The position numbers and the translations under genes are program-made. DNA of 48,590 bases from Clostridiales bacterium VE202-21 (lineage in GTDB: Bacteria; Bacillota; Clostridia; Lachnospirales; Lachnospiraceae), in assembly GCA_000509105.1 (NCBI GenBank), contig BAIF02000013.1:1-48590 (forward strand), read 5' to 3'. Below, in pieces: positions 39,551 to 48,397 of this stretch. The stretch's first letter is position 1. Each line of letters opens with the position of its first letter. A model generated the notes under the pieces. It made no database searches. It saw nothing but the letters and a program-made list of their open reading frames with translations, and had not been told where the DNA came from.

Positions 39551-40141
39551 ATGGTAAGTAATATCAGCAGGGAAGAGGCATTCGAGCTGCTAAAACAATA
39601 TAATAAGGAACCATTTCATATTCAGCACGCGCTGACCGTGGAAGGCGTTATGCGATGGTATGCCGGGGAGCTTGGCTATGGAGAGGAGGCAGATTATTGG
39701 GCAATAACCGGCCTGCTTCACGACATCGATTTTGAACGTTATCCGGAAGAACACTGCCAGAAAGCGCCGGAGCTTCTGAAAGAGGGCGGCGTGGGCGAAG
39801 ATATGATTCACTCGATCTGTTCACACGGATATGGAATCTGCAGCGATATAGAGCCCGAGCATGAGATGGAAAAGGTCATGTTTGCGGCGGATGAACTAAC
39901 AGGCCTGATCGGGGCCGCAGCGCTGATGCGTCCATCTAAGAGTGTAATGGACATGGAAGTATCCAGCATAAAAAAGAAATTTAAAGACAAAAGATTTGCA
40001 GCAGGATGTTCGAGAGATGTGATACGGCAGGGGGCAGAGCGGCTTGGATGGGAATTGAACGACCTCTTTGAAAAGACAATTCTTGCCATGCGTTCCTGCG
40101 AGGAAAGCATCAACAAAGAGATGGAGAATTACTGTGCATAA
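39551..40141 (+). CDS. HD-domain phosphohydrolase family protein
   Basis: A 196-aa protein with AGGTGG before the ATG. The metal-site pattern begins with HIQHALTVEGVM and continues with the HD pair in GLLHDIDF (about residue 58), then a distal His in SICSHGYG and Asp in MFAADELTG. It resembles the small HDIG-like family of uncharacterised hydrolases rather than c-di-GMP-specific HD-GYP proteins. Thirty bases separate it from the GGDEF gene, so the two are probably co-transcribed and may act in the same signalling process. Confidence 0.9.
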   Translation: MVSNISREEAFELLKQYNKEPFHIQHALTVEGVMRWYAGELGYGEEADYWAITGLLHDIDFERYPEEHCQKAPELLKEGGVGEDMIHSICSHGYGICSDIEPEHEMEKVMFAADELTGLIGAAALMRPSKSVMDMEVSSIKKKFKDKRFAAGCSRDVIRQGAERLGWELNDLFEKTILAMRSCEESINKEMENYCA

Positions 40142-40223
40142 ACAGCGTATTCTGGGCATTGGAACCGGAATCTATGGCGTAGGCCCTGCAGTTATGGCGG
40201 TGAGACTGCCGAGGGTGCGGGGC

Positions 40224-40291
40224 GCTCAGCCCAAATAAATGCGGAACGGATCAGGGAGACTTGATTCGTTCCGCATTATATTTGGCTGAGC
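40224..40291. repeat. Long intergenic inverted repeat
   Basis: The arms begin GCTCAGCC and AAATGCGGAACG on the left, and are matched by CGTTCCGCATT and GGCTGAGC on the right. They give a near-continuous stem of about 28 bases with a 12-base loop. It lies between the HD gene and the response regulator. There is no long T-tract, so it may be an element or a weak terminator. Confidence 0.75.
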
Positions 40292-40348
40292 TAAATTTCT
40301 AAGCCTTTATTAAGGTAGCTATGGTAAACTGTTACTGAGGTGATGATG

Positions 40349-41023
40349 ATGAAATTATTATTTGCTGAGGATGAGGTAAGTATGTCGGAGGCGGTTGTGG
40401 ATATTTTGACATATCATAAATATATTGTGGACGCAGTGTATGACGGGGACGCGGCCCTTGATTATGCCCGTGCAACGCAGTATGACGGGATTATTCTGGA
40501 TATTATGATGCCGAAAATGAGCGGGCTCGAGGTTCTGAGCCTTTTGCGCAGGGAGGGGTGCCGCACGCCGATTCTGCTGTTGACCGCGAAGGCAGAGGTG
40601 GAGGACCGCATACAGGGTCTGGATATGGGGGCGGATGATTATCTCCCCAAGCCTTTTGCTATGGGGGAACTTCTGGCCCGGATCCGTGCTATGCTGCGGC
40701 GGAGGGAGGAATTTACCCCGGATATCATGCAATGCGGAAATATCGAACTGAACCAGCAGAGCTATAAGCTGAGCGGGAACGGGCAGACATTTGTGCTGAC
40801 AAAATTGGAATACCGGCTGATGGAAACGCTTATGCGGAACCAGGGAATTTACCTCTCTACGGAAGAACTGCTTGTGAAAGTGTGGGGATATGAAACAGAA
40901 GCCGAACTGGGGACGGTATGGGTATATATATCATATCTGAGGAAAAGGCTGGCGTCCCTGAATGCTAACGTGGAAATAAAAGCAAAACGAAACATCGGAT
41001 ATACTCTGGAGGTTAAGAGATGA
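40349..41023 (+). CDS. OmpR-family response regulator
   Basis: A 224-aa protein. A run of ATG codons follows GAGG; the one at 40349 has the best spacing. The receiver domain has acidic residues in FAEDE, phosphoacceptor Asp51 (IILDIMMP), and Lys in LPKPF. A winged-helix DNA-binding domain covers about 127 to 222 (FVLTKLEYRLMETLMRN, then VWVYISYLRKRL). It overlaps the kinase gene by 4 bases, so the pair is a complete two-component system. The signal is unknown. Confidence 0.95.
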   Translation: MKLLFAEDEVSMSEAVVDILTYHKYIVDAVYDGDAALDYARATQYDGIILDIMMPKMSGLEVLSLLRREGCRTPILLLTAKAEVEDRIQGLDMGADDYLPKPFAMGELLARIRAMLRRREEFTPDIMQCGNIELNQQSYKLSGNGQTFVLTKLEYRLMETLMRNQGIYLSTEELLVKVWGYETEAELGTVWVYISYLRKRLASLNANVEIKAKRNIGYTLEVKR

Positions 41024-42258
41024 CGAAAACACTTCAGAAAAAATTTATAACCACTGCTATGCTGGCAATTACTGTGTTGATTTTGGTTCTGCTTGGAGCG
41101 ATCAATGGAATATACGGGCTGATTTCCGGCCGGCAGATGGAACGGATGCTGGGGATGCTGGCTGACAATGGGGGGGCTCCCTCGAGGCAGCCAGAATTAC
41201 CAGACAGAGGCAGGCCGGGCTTTTTGGAACTGCCGATCGATGAGGATACAGCCATGTCGGCCCGGTATTTTCTGATCCGCTATAATTCGGACGGTGAGGC
41301 CGTGCAGACCGATGTCAGTAAAATCGCTTCCGTGACAGAAGCAGAGGCTGAAAAAATGGCAGAGAAGGTAAGAGAAAGCGGGAGTTCAGAGGGAAGAGCG
41401 GAACAATTTCGTTATAAGATAGTGCAAACCCGTGAAGGAAAAGGCAGTATCATCATTTTTCTGGATACATCTTCACAGACCCGAACCATTCTCATGGTCT
41501 TAGGGATTTCAATATTTATCGGCATCCTGTGCTGGAGCCTTATGCTGCTCTTCGTCATTCTGCTCTCAAAAAGAGCAATTCTGCCCATCGCAGAAAATAT
41601 AGAAAAACAAAAACAGTTTGTAACAGATGCAGGTCATGAAATCAAGACCCCCTTGGCTATAATCATGGCAAATACAGATGCCATGGAGCTGCACAATGGA
41701 GAGAATAAATGGAGCCGAAATATCCGGGAACAGACGATACGTCTCAACGGGCTTATGCAGAATTTGCTGGCCCTTGCAAAAATGGATGAAAATGGAGCGA
41801 AGCTTCCGTGCGCCGACATTTCACTGAGCAGCCTGCTGGAAGAGATCCTGCCGTCTTTCTACGAGCCGGCGGCCCTGAAAGAAGTTATAATAGAAGAAAA
41901 TATCCAGTCCAATATCATCATGCACGGGAATAGAGATAGTATGGCAAGGCTCATTGCAATACTGTTGGACAATGCGGTAAAATACACGTCGAACCAGGGA
42001 AGTATTATAATTTACTTAGAAAGAAAAGAAGATGTTATTATATTAAGAATAAAAAATACATGTGATACGCTCCCGGAAGTTGCCCCAGAAAAACTCTTTG
42101 ACCGCTTTTACCGGGGCGACAGCGCCAGGACACAAAAGAGCGGGGGTTACGGCATTGGCCTGTCCGCAGCCCGTGCTATAGCAGAATCACAAAAAGGAAG
42201 CATTAAGGCATCCTATGAAGAAAACCAGATTATATTCACGGTAGAACTGAATGTGTAG
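41020..42258 (+). CDS. Sensor histidine kinase
   Basis: A 412-aa membrane kinase. Membrane segments lie at about residues 13 to 33 and 155 to 180, with an extracytoplasmic sensor of about 115 residues between them. The phosphorylated His is in DAGHEIKTP (about residue 206). The ATPase domain has the N box (LLDNAVKYTS), F box (FDRFYRGD) and G box (GGYGIGLSAA). There is no HAMP domain, as in several small Firmicutes kinases. It partners the regulator encoded just upstream. Confidence 0.95.
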   Translation: MTKTLQKKFITTAMLAITVLILVLLGAINGIYGLISGRQMERMLGMLADNGGAPSRQPELPDRGRPGFLELPIDEDTAMSARYFLIRYNSDGEAVQTDVSKIASVTEAEAEKMAEKVRESGSSEGRAEQFRYKIVQTREGKGSIIIFLDTSSQTRTILMVLGISIFIGILCWSLMLLFVILLSKRAILPIAENIEKQKQFVTDAGHEIKTPLAIIMANTDAMELHNGENKWSRNIREQTIRLNGLMQNLLALAKMDENGAKLPCADISLSSLLEEILPSFYEPAALKEVIIEENIQSNIIMHGNRDSMARLIAILLDNAVKYTSNQGSIIIYLERKEDVIILRIKNTCDTLPEVAPEKLFDRFYRGDSARTQKSGGYGIGLSAARAIAESQKGSIKASYEENQIIFTVELNV

Positions 42259-42350
42259 AATTCAGAGGCATGGAGCATATACTAGGGACATTTATACTTT
42301 TCGGAAATACAGGGCATGGATATACTTTCGTCTGTCTTTTTTATCTTATG

Positions 42351-42404
42351 AAATCCGGGTGCCAAAAGGTTTTTAACCAAACCTTTTGGCACCCGGATTT
42401 TTAT
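42351..42404 (+). terminator. Very strong intrinsic terminator
   Basis: Twenty-two bases (42351 to 42372) pair perfectly with 42379 to 42400 around a six-base loop, followed by T residues. It ends the two-component operon. Confidence 0.93.
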
Positions 42405-42650
42405 TGCAATACTCATTTATATGTTAATAGCCCACCGGAGGAATGTGTACTGCGGCGTAAGAAGCAGATACCGCAGTGCGGCTGCCACAGGTGCGAGTTT
42501 CGCAAACAGAACTCTATCTATATACTGCCTTAACCGGAAGCGCAAGATAGGAAATGGTAAGCGCAAGATTGATAATCGACTGAAACGTGAAATTTGAATA
42601 AGATGTAGTCAAGAAATATTTCTGAAATAAAATGTTAAGGAGACAGGTAT
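42405..42650 (+). other. Non-coding region with a possible cysteine-rich remnant
   Basis: About 245 bases before the aldolase gene. A short stretch at 42450 to 42533 reads RRKKQIPQCGCHRCEFRKQ, a zinc-knuckle-like pattern. It has no start codon with a ribosome site and crosses no known gene, so it is at best a remnant. The ribosome site AAGGAGAC of the next gene lies at 42638. Confidence 0.35.
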
Positions 42651-43445
42651 ATGAGACTAAACAAAATGAGAGAAATTTTAGACAATAACGGCACCACAGT
42701 TACTACCAGAATATGGAGTTCATGGCCGACCATTGTTGAGGCAGCTGCATCTACAGGCAGCTTTGATTATTTTGAATTTCTTGCTGAGTATGCACCGTTT
42801 TCTTTCAGTGACCTTGAGAATTTTGTCAGGGCATGTGAGCTGTATGACACAGGCTCCATGATTAAGGTAGATTTTCAGAACAGGGCTTATGTGGCACAGA
42901 AAGCGGCAGCAGTAGGATTTCAGGCAGTTCTGTTTACAGATCACGAAACACCGGAACAGATTCGTGAAACGATCAAGTTAGTATTACCGAAAACGCCGGA
43001 AGATGAAGGAAAATTTGGCTATCCGAATGCAAGATGGATTAAATACCATCCGGAGCTAAAACAGATGGATTATGCAGCAATGAACAGGAGCCTTGTAAAA
43101 GCATTTATGATTGAGAAAAAGGAAGCGATGGATCACATTGAGGAAATCTGCTCTATTCCAGGTGTTGACATGGTACAGTTTGGTCCGTCTGACTACTGCA
43201 TGAGCCGGGGATGGAACTGTGCTGACCATAAGGAGGATATTAGAGAGGCTCACGAGAAAATGATTACAACAGCCTTGAAACATGGTGTACAGCCGAGAGT
43301 TGAGATTGCAACTCTGGAAGACGCAGAATACTACAGGGCACTTGGTGTAAAACATTTCTGTATTCTGGATCAGATGGATATACTAATGGCCGCATGGACA
43401 GGCACCTGTGCAGAGGTAAAAAAGATGGCTGAGGCAATGAAATAA
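42651..43445 (+). CDS. HpcH/HpaI aldolase family protein
   Basis: A 264-aa TIM-barrel enzyme of the pyruvate-dependent class II aldolase family (HpaI, 2-dehydro-3-deoxy-sugar-acid aldolases, citrate lyase beta relatives). Family features include an early strand followed by FDYFEFLAEYAPF, a Gly/Pro strand MVQFGPSDYCMSRG (family motif QxGPxD), and a late VEIATLEDAEYYRALGVKHFCI. It would split or join a keto acid with an aldehyde. It is co-directional with the next barrel gene, 126 bases away. Confidence 0.85.
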   Translation: MRLNKMREILDNNGTTVTTRIWSSWPTIVEAAASTGSFDYFEFLAEYAPFSFSDLENFVRACELYDTGSMIKVDFQNRAYVAQKAAAVGFQAVLFTDHETPEQIRETIKLVLPKTPEDEGKFGYPNARWIKYHPELKQMDYAAMNRSLVKAFMIEKKEAMDHIEEICSIPGVDMVQFGPSDYCMSRGWNCADHKEDIREAHEKMITTALKHGVQPRVEIATLEDAEYYRALGVKHFCILDQMDILMAAWTGTCAEVKKMAEAMK

Positions 43446-43515
43446 TACCTGAAGGGCATCCCGTAATGCATGCCCCTGCGGGGCCGGTTTTTCAGCAAAG
43501 CTGAAAATCAAGGTA
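43446..43515 (+). ncRNA. Two-copy structured intergenic motif, copy B
   Basis: It aligns end to end with 12875 to 12939. TACCT (43446) and AGGTA (43511 to 43515) can close an outer stem. The inner hairpin, TTTCAGC-AAA-GCTGAAA (43490 to 43506), keeps the same place as in copy A, with two compensatory pair changes. It lies immediately after the aldolase stop codon and before the 43572 gene. Confidence 0.5.
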
Positions 43516-43571
43516 TATATGTATTGCAGACAGATTAGCTGTAATTACTACGAATGAAAGGAAAGATAGAT

Positions 43572-44252
43572 ATGAGCATGTTAGATAAAATTATCATTAT
43601 GTTAACACATAACGATAAAACGGTTCCAAATGCAATCGAGCTGTTTGAGGAAAATAGTGATCTGCCGATTCAGTATTGGGGATTTAAAGATGTTGGTATG
43701 GAGCGGGATAAAATGAAGCTTCTCTGCACTAAAATGAGGGATGCTGGTAAAACCTCTTTTTTGGAAGTTGTGTCTTATACTGAAGAAGAGTGTATGAGGG
43801 GGGCCGAGATTGCAGTGGATTGTGGCTTTGATTATCTGCTCGGAACTCTGTACTATGACAGTGTTGCCCATTATATTAAAGAACATAACCTGAAATACTG
43901 CCCATTTGCGGGAAAAGTATCTGGAAGTCCGAGTATCTTGGAAGGAACATTGGAAGAAATGCTAGCGCAGGAAGCAGATTTTGCTGATAAAGGAGTTTTT
44001 GGTACAGACATTCTTGGATACCGCTATATAGATGGTGATCCGAATGTGCTCTCTGCAGAGTACATAAAATATGCTAAGCGCCCTGTTGTGCTGGCAGGAA
44101 GTATTGGGTCTGTGGAGCGTATTATGTTAGTGAAGGAAATGAATCCATGGACATTTACCATGGGCAGTGCACTTTTTACTGAAAATTTTGTAAACGGCGG
44201 GTCTTTCAGAGAGAATCTGATGTTCATTGTTGACTTACTTAAGACACTATAA
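43572..44252 (+). CDS. Predicted TIM-barrel enzyme, 226 aa
   Basis: The ATG at 43572 is preferred because AAAGGAAAG lies 8 bases upstream, inside the longer open frame. Alternating beta strands and helices, with a late phosphate-binding-like segment (RPVVLAGSIGSVERI), suggest a TIM barrel of the indole-glycerol-phosphate-synthase or epimerase style. The exact family is not certain. Linkage to the HpcH/HpaI protein suggests that both process one sugar-derived substrate. Confidence 0.72.
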   Translation: MSMLDKIIIMLTHNDKTVPNAIELFEENSDLPIQYWGFKDVGMERDKMKLLCTKMRDAGKTSFLEVVSYTEEECMRGAEIAVDCGFDYLLGTLYYDSVAHYIKEHNLKYCPFAGKVSGSPSILEGTLEEMLAQEADFADKGVFGTDILGYRYIDGDPNVLSAEYIKYAKRPVVLAGSIGSVERIMLVKEMNPWTFTMGSALFTENFVNGGSFRENLMFIVDLLKTL

Positions 44253-44623
44253 TGTGCCAGCAGAATATCATTGAATAAAGAAAATTTTTCTTAAATTTTA
44301 TATCTGATTTTTGATTATCCGCATAAATACAATACTTTCAAGCATTTTGACGTATAGGAAAACATTCATTTTACCACGAATTTACCACGATTGAATGAGC
44401 CTTGATATGACCTATAAAATAACACTCAAAAGACATCATTATACCTAAATGGTGTCTTTTAAAAAAGCAGTCAATCCTAAGACCAACTGCTTTGTATAAT
44501 GGATATGAAGTTGTCAAACTGGAATTTTTTGCTAACATTATACTTCATCATCCTAAATCAAAGAACGCCTACTCATATACTAACAAAATAGCATTTTATT
44601 ATATGATATAGAATTTACAACTT
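44253..44623. other. Junction region with converging terminators
   Basis: It contains a direct repeat TTTACCACGA (about 44371 and 44382), a hairpin AAAGACATCATT/AATGGTGTCTTT (about 44431 to 44461), and a minus-strand terminator AAAGCAGT/ACTGCTTT (about 44464 to 44493). The reading FYHEFTT near 44370 resembles the tail of some phage-type integrases, but it is too short to call. The A+T content rises here, so this is the likely left border of the mobile element. Confidence 0.45.
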
Positions 44624-45304
44624 TTAAAAGTTATCATCAAACTCTTTGTTTTCTGTATTCTTTTTTAAAGCGATCCATAAAACTATAAAAAAGAGGACAT
44701 ATACAATCATTCCCACCACAGTTGATTCCTGAGCATATTTTGTTGACAAATTTAGCAGTCCTTGTTCTTCTCCAATCTCTTTTATAATATCAAAATCTGC
44801 AAACTTCTCCATCCAATGTCTTAACTGCCATAGGTAATAAATGATTACAGCAAAATATATACCCGCAATTCCTCCTAATCCCAAAGTACAATTTTTCATA
44901 GATTTATTCCACAAAATTTTTTTCTTCGCAACACAGACATATAAAACAAAAATAATAGCACTTCCAAAAATAAGGATTCCCATTTCCATCATAAATGCTG
45001 TAACAATCAAATTTCCTGAAAATTTCGTAAAGTGTTCTATAATAGCGTCCAGCCCCATTTTTAAACATGCTGAAATTAAACCGAACACAACTCCAGTAAA
45101 TCCAAGTTTTAAATAATTTTCATTTTCTATTTTAATAGCTAAATACAACATAGTGCTATAAAGCATCCACAAAATAAAAGATGCTATAAATAATTTATCA
45201 AAATACCCCCACGCCATATAAGGCACACCTACCAACCACTTTGAAAGCAGTCCAAATAAAATGGTTGATATGGTTACGATTGTTAAATTTTTACTATTTA
45301 CCAT
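44624..45304 (-). CDS. Multi-span membrane protein, 226 aa
   Basis: Five or six hydrophobic segments (about 8 to 26, 38 to 58, 68 to 88, 100 to 125, 140 to 160 and 198 to 215), with little polar sequence apart from a loop near 162 to 195 (RHWMEKFADFD). No catalytic motif is visible. It follows another membrane protein gene by 80 bases on the same strand. Its place in a mobile element suggests an accessory or immunity-like role, which is speculative. Confidence 0.7.
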   Translation of the reverse strand: MVNSKNLTIVTISTILFGLLSKWLVGVPYMAWGYFDKLFIASFILWMLYSTMLYLAIKIENENYLKLGFTGVVFGLISACLKMGLDAIIEHFTKFSGNLIVTAFMMEMGILIFGSAIIFVLYVCVAKKKILWNKSMKNCTLGLGGIAGIYFAVIIYYLWQLRHWMEKFADFDIIKEIGEEQGLLNLSTKYAQESTVVGMIVYVLFFIVLWIALKKNTENKEFDDNF

Positions 45305-45384
45305 TTGCCAAACCTTCTTTACTTATTTTGATAATTGCTTAGTGACATATTGCTTCATACTTTTTGATAAATTGTAAAGCAATA

Positions 45385-45903
45385 TTATTCTCCTGTTTTT
45401 TTGTTACAAGTCACTTCTATCCAATATACTACATAAGCACATAAAAATATTGCAACTGGAATAAAAGATAACGGTTCAACATAATTTACAAGCTCTGATA
45501 TGCCCGTAAAAAACGCATATTCTGTTTCAGACTGTGGGAAAATGACAGCATAACCATATGAATGTGATAAAAGTGTAATAATAAATGGTATTACAACACA
45601 TACTGAAACTGCCATAATCGTATTCAAGACACCTAAAATAGTAGACTTGCTTGAATGTTCAAATATCTTCTTCTTTGAAAGAAACCACAATAAGATAAAT
45701 ACAATTCCGATTACAATAAATTCTCCAATTTGGTAAAAATTAAGAACGCTATTTTCTAATATTATTTCCCCATATCCGAGCATGGACTTTAAGAAAATTT
45801 TGGGTTGTAAACAAATAACCAACCCTAGAACTATATAGAGAACAAAAACAGCCATAGAAACATTCAGCATATTCTTAACAATTTTTTGTTTTTTCTCATT
45901 CAT
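45385..45903 (-). CDS. Membrane protein, 172 aa
   Basis: Four hydrophobic segments (about 15 to 32, 58 to 75, 90 to 112 and 140 to 162) and charged termini. GGAGG precedes the ATG at 45903. No family is recognised. It lies upstream of the 44624 to 45304 gene and probably shares a transcript with it. Composition is A+T-rich, as for the other genes of this element. Confidence 0.7.
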   Translation of the reverse strand: MNEKKQKIVKNMLNVSMAVFVLYIVLGLVICLQPKIFLKSMLGYGEIILENSVLNFYQIGEFIVIGIVFILLWFLSKKKIFEHSSKSTILGVLNTIMAVSVCVVIPFIITLLSHSYGYAVIFPQSETEYAFFTGISELVNYVEPLSFIPVAIFLCAYVVYWIEVTCNKKTGE

Positions 45904-46079
45904 AAAATAATACCTCCTTGCAACACTTAATGTCTATGCTAATATAATTTTGTTATCCATATTATAACAGTTCCATATATCCGCCACAATAAAAATCAGC
46001 ATACCCTTTAAATATTTTCTGCGTTGAACATACACATTTTTCCTTTCTTCCTCTTGATTACCAATCACAGAAAAGAAAA

Positions 46080-46137
46080 AGCCCTGTCAAGAGCCTTGCC
46101 ACCATTGGTGGTGCTTTGCACTCTTTACGGGGCTTTT
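46080..46137. terminator. Bidirectional terminator
   Basis: GAAAAAGCCC and GGGGCTTTTT flank an imperfect inner stem with CACCA/TGGTG. It separates the XRE gene from the membrane-protein genes. Confidence 0.75.
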
Positions 46138-46167
46138 TGTTTGCTGTATCTTCCATGCAAGAGGAAA

Positions 46168-46839
46168 TTAAAGACCTCTGTTCCATTTCGCCTTTAGATA
46201 ATCTTCATAATTTCCCTCGTTAAAGTCTACTTGTGGAGAAGTATTAGGAATGTTTTTTCTGTTATCTATATCTGCAAGTTGACGGAATATCCAGTCATCA
46301 TAAGGGTTGTGATATTTGTATTCTTTCGGCTGTTCTCTGTATCGGTCTAACCCTCTCATTTCCTTATGCACTTTCATCATGCGTTCTATTTTTTGTCGTT
46401 GTATCAACTGTTTGATTTCCATAAGTTCTTCAATTTCTACAACCTCATTAGAAAGATAATTACTGATGTATCTAATCAATATGGTTTCCATGTAAAATCT
46501 GTATTCGTTTTCATTATCGAAAAATTCATTTTCAGACAGATAATCTAAAGAAACATTGAAGTCTTGTTCCCGTTTGATAATATCCATGATATATGGCTCG
46601 GTGTGGTCGACATACTTCCATTCTCCCGATAATAATTCATTGGGCGTTACACCCAGCACGTCCATTATCTTTTCCAGCGTATCAAAGGTAGGATAATTCA
46701 CACCTCGTTCAATCTTGGAAAGGCTCTGCATATTGATACCGATTTTGTCCGCAAGTTCCTGTTGTTTCATTCCTCTGTATTTTCTTATGGTTTGTATGTT
46801 CTCTCCTAAGAAACTGATTTTCTTTTCATAATGCTCCAT
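46168..46839 (-). CDS. XRE-family repressor, 223 aa
   Basis: Residues 12 to 68 are an HTH domain (IQTIRKYRGMKQQELADKIG, then SLSKIERGVNYPTFDTLEKI). The longer C-terminal part (about 80 to 223) is charged and helical, with no protease or ligand motif that I recognise. It is divergent from the Rep/MobT operon, so it probably represses transfer and excision genes, as regulators of integrative elements do. Confidence 0.88.
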   Translation of the reverse strand: MEHYEKKISFLGENIQTIRKYRGMKQQELADKIGINMQSLSKIERGVNYPTFDTLEKIMDVLGVTPNELLSGEWKYVDHTEPYIMDIIKREQDFNVSLDYLSENEFFDNENEYRFYMETILIRYISNYLSNEVVEIEELMEIKQLIQRQKIERMMKVHKEMRGLDRYREQPKEYKYHNPYDDWIFRQLADIDNRKNIPNTSPQVDFNEGNYEDYLKAKWNRGL

Positions 46840-46889
46840 AACTTAGTATAACCGCTCCTTTCGTTGCTTTTTTTGACATTTATAAGCAT

Positions 46890-46957
46890 ATCATACTTAA
46901 TCTATATCCAAAAGTCAACAAAAACTTCTTGACAAGTAATTCTAATGGCGTTATTAT
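46890..46957. promoter_or_regulatory. Divergent promoters for repressor and Rep/MobT operon
   Basis: Minus strand: TTGACT (46918 to 46913), 17 bases, TATGAT (46895 to 46890). Plus strand: TTGACA (46929 to 46934), 17 bases, TATTAT (46952 to 46957). The -35 boxes are 10 bases apart, so a repressor bound between them could control both. Confidence 0.75.
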
Positions 46958-47305
46958 CGTGTTAGATAGAGTGATTAAGCACGCTAGGGTCAATCACACG
47001 CTTGAGTAAGCATATAGAATAGATATTTTTCACTTTGATAGCATGAATAGGCATGGACTATCAGACTGAAAATCGGGTTTCTGACTGGGCTGTTCCGTTT
47101 AGCCACGAGCCTTACAAGGCTCGTGAGCGTTAAGAACGGATCAGACACAGGAAGAAAGGGAACGCCTTTAGGCGTTCGTAAAGGGCGTATATGTAACACC
47201 GCCCTGCGCATACATGTCATAGTACCTAGAAACTGTGATAAATAAAGGAAAAAACACGATTTTTACCTCGCAAAAAAACGGGAAGTACGAAAGGAGTAAT
47301 GCACT
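46958..47305 (+). other. Leader with hairpins, possible oriT
   Basis: About 350 bases without a gene. Hairpins are CACGAGCC/GGCTCGTG (about 47102 to 47124) and GAACGCC/GGCGTTC (about 47160 to 47177), with GGGCG/CGCCC at 47185 to 47206. In Tn916 and ICEBs1 the origin of transfer lies beside the relaxase gene, so this is the natural place to look. No nic site is identified. Confidence 0.4.
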
Positions 47306-48397
47306 ATAACTACACACAAAAATTTATCCGTTAAGATTGATTACATCAGCATTGTATTTGATACTGCAACCGCAGAAGATGTTATCATGCACATTTTAGG
47401 TTTACCGACTGACATTTTCAATGTCTATCCGGCAAGCGTTAAATTCAAGACCTATCAGGCACGCTGGCAGATTGGAGATATTTATGTATCGGGGGACGCA
47501 AGAAAGACAGAGGACAATCCACAAGGACTAGGCTGTTATCTTGTTATGACTGGCAGAGGTTGTGATGATATTTTCCGTATTCTCGACAGTAGGAATTATA
47601 CCTTTGGGGATATGTTCCGACGCTGTGAGCGAAGATACGGACTGGATAACTTCCATTTCACAAGACTTGATATTGCCATTGATGATAGGAACGAAAAGCC
47701 ATTCTTTACCATAGAGCAGATAAAGAAGAAATGTGAAAAAGAGGAATTTATCTCGAATAGTGAGGGCTACCACTTTGACGAAAGCAAGTTTGATGATTTC
47801 GACACTGCAAAGACCGTTTATATCGGTGCTGGAAAATCGGGATTGTCCTACCGCTTTTATGATAAGGATAAGGAAGTCTGTTCAAAACATAATAAGACAC
47901 TTGATGAAGTTGGCAGTTGGAAACGGACAGAAATGCAACTGCGTGATGATAAGGCTCATGTTTTTGCCATGACATTCAAAGACAGACCGCTGGAACTTGG
48001 GGAACTGGCTTTCGGACTGCTGGCAAACAACCTACGCTTTGTCGTACCAAACAGAAACGAAAGTAATAAAAGCAGATGGAAAACGTGTCGATTTTGGGAA
48101 CGCTTTTTGGGGGCTGTGGAAGTCTTGGAACTGCAAGTACCAAAACAGCATAATTCCCTTGAGGAAACACAGCAATGGCTCACAGAGGGTGGCGTGATTT
48201 CCGCTGTCAAAAGTTTTTATTTCTTAGAAGAACATGACGCATTAGGTGGACTGGAAAAAGTAGGAACTATGCTTGATAGGGCAAGATACAGCAATTCCCT
48301 TTCCAGTAAATTAACCGCCCATTTACAGAGGATAAACCGCACCGACCTTATCCCCTATATCCAGTATGACACGAAACATGGGAAAGGGGGTATCTGA
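47306..48397 (+). CDS. Rep/MobT-type replication-relaxation protein
   Basis: A protein of about 363 aa of the Rep_trans family (Tn916 Orf20/MobT-like), which nicks the transfer origin of an integrative element. Recognisable parts are [52 protein letters not shown] and [12 protein letters not shown]. The coding sense clearly continues upstream of the first ATG (47387) through [16 protein letters not shown]. Only an ATA codon (47306) stands 9 bases after AAGGAG where a start belongs, so this start is tentative. It is followed by xis with a one-base overlap (TGATG). Confidence 0.85.
   Translation: MTTHKNLSVKIDYISIVFDTATAEDVIMHILGLPTDIFNVYPASVKFKTYQARWQIGDIYVSGDARKTEDNPQGLGCYLVMTGRGCDDIFRILDSRNYTFGDMFRRCERRYGLDNFHFTRLDIAIDDRNEKPFFTIEQIKKKCEKEEFISNSEGYHFDESKFDDFDTAKTVYIGAGKSGLSYRFYDKDKEVCSKHNKTLDEVGSWKRTEMQLRDDKAHVFAMTFKDRPLELGELAFGLLANNLRFVVPNRNESNKSRWKTCRFWERFLGAVEVLELQVPKQHNSLEETQQWLTEGGVISAVKSFYFLEEHDALGGLEKVGTMLDRARYSNSLSSKLTAHLQRINRTDLIPYIQYDTKHGKGGI

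Noticed and set aside
42270..42533. 87-aa frame after the kinase gene
   Set aside because: It crosses the strongest terminator in the window, so it could not be efficiently transcribed. Only its cysteine-rich end is mentioned as a possible remnant.
44370..44391. TTTACCACG direct repeat as an attachment site or integrase tail
   Set aside because: Only two short copies and a few residues resemble an integrase end. This is not enough to call a gene or att site.
47181..47225. Third copy of the two-copy intergenic motif
   Set aside because: It shares AAAGGGCGT and CTGCG, but the central hairpin and the rest do not align, so the resemblance may be chance.
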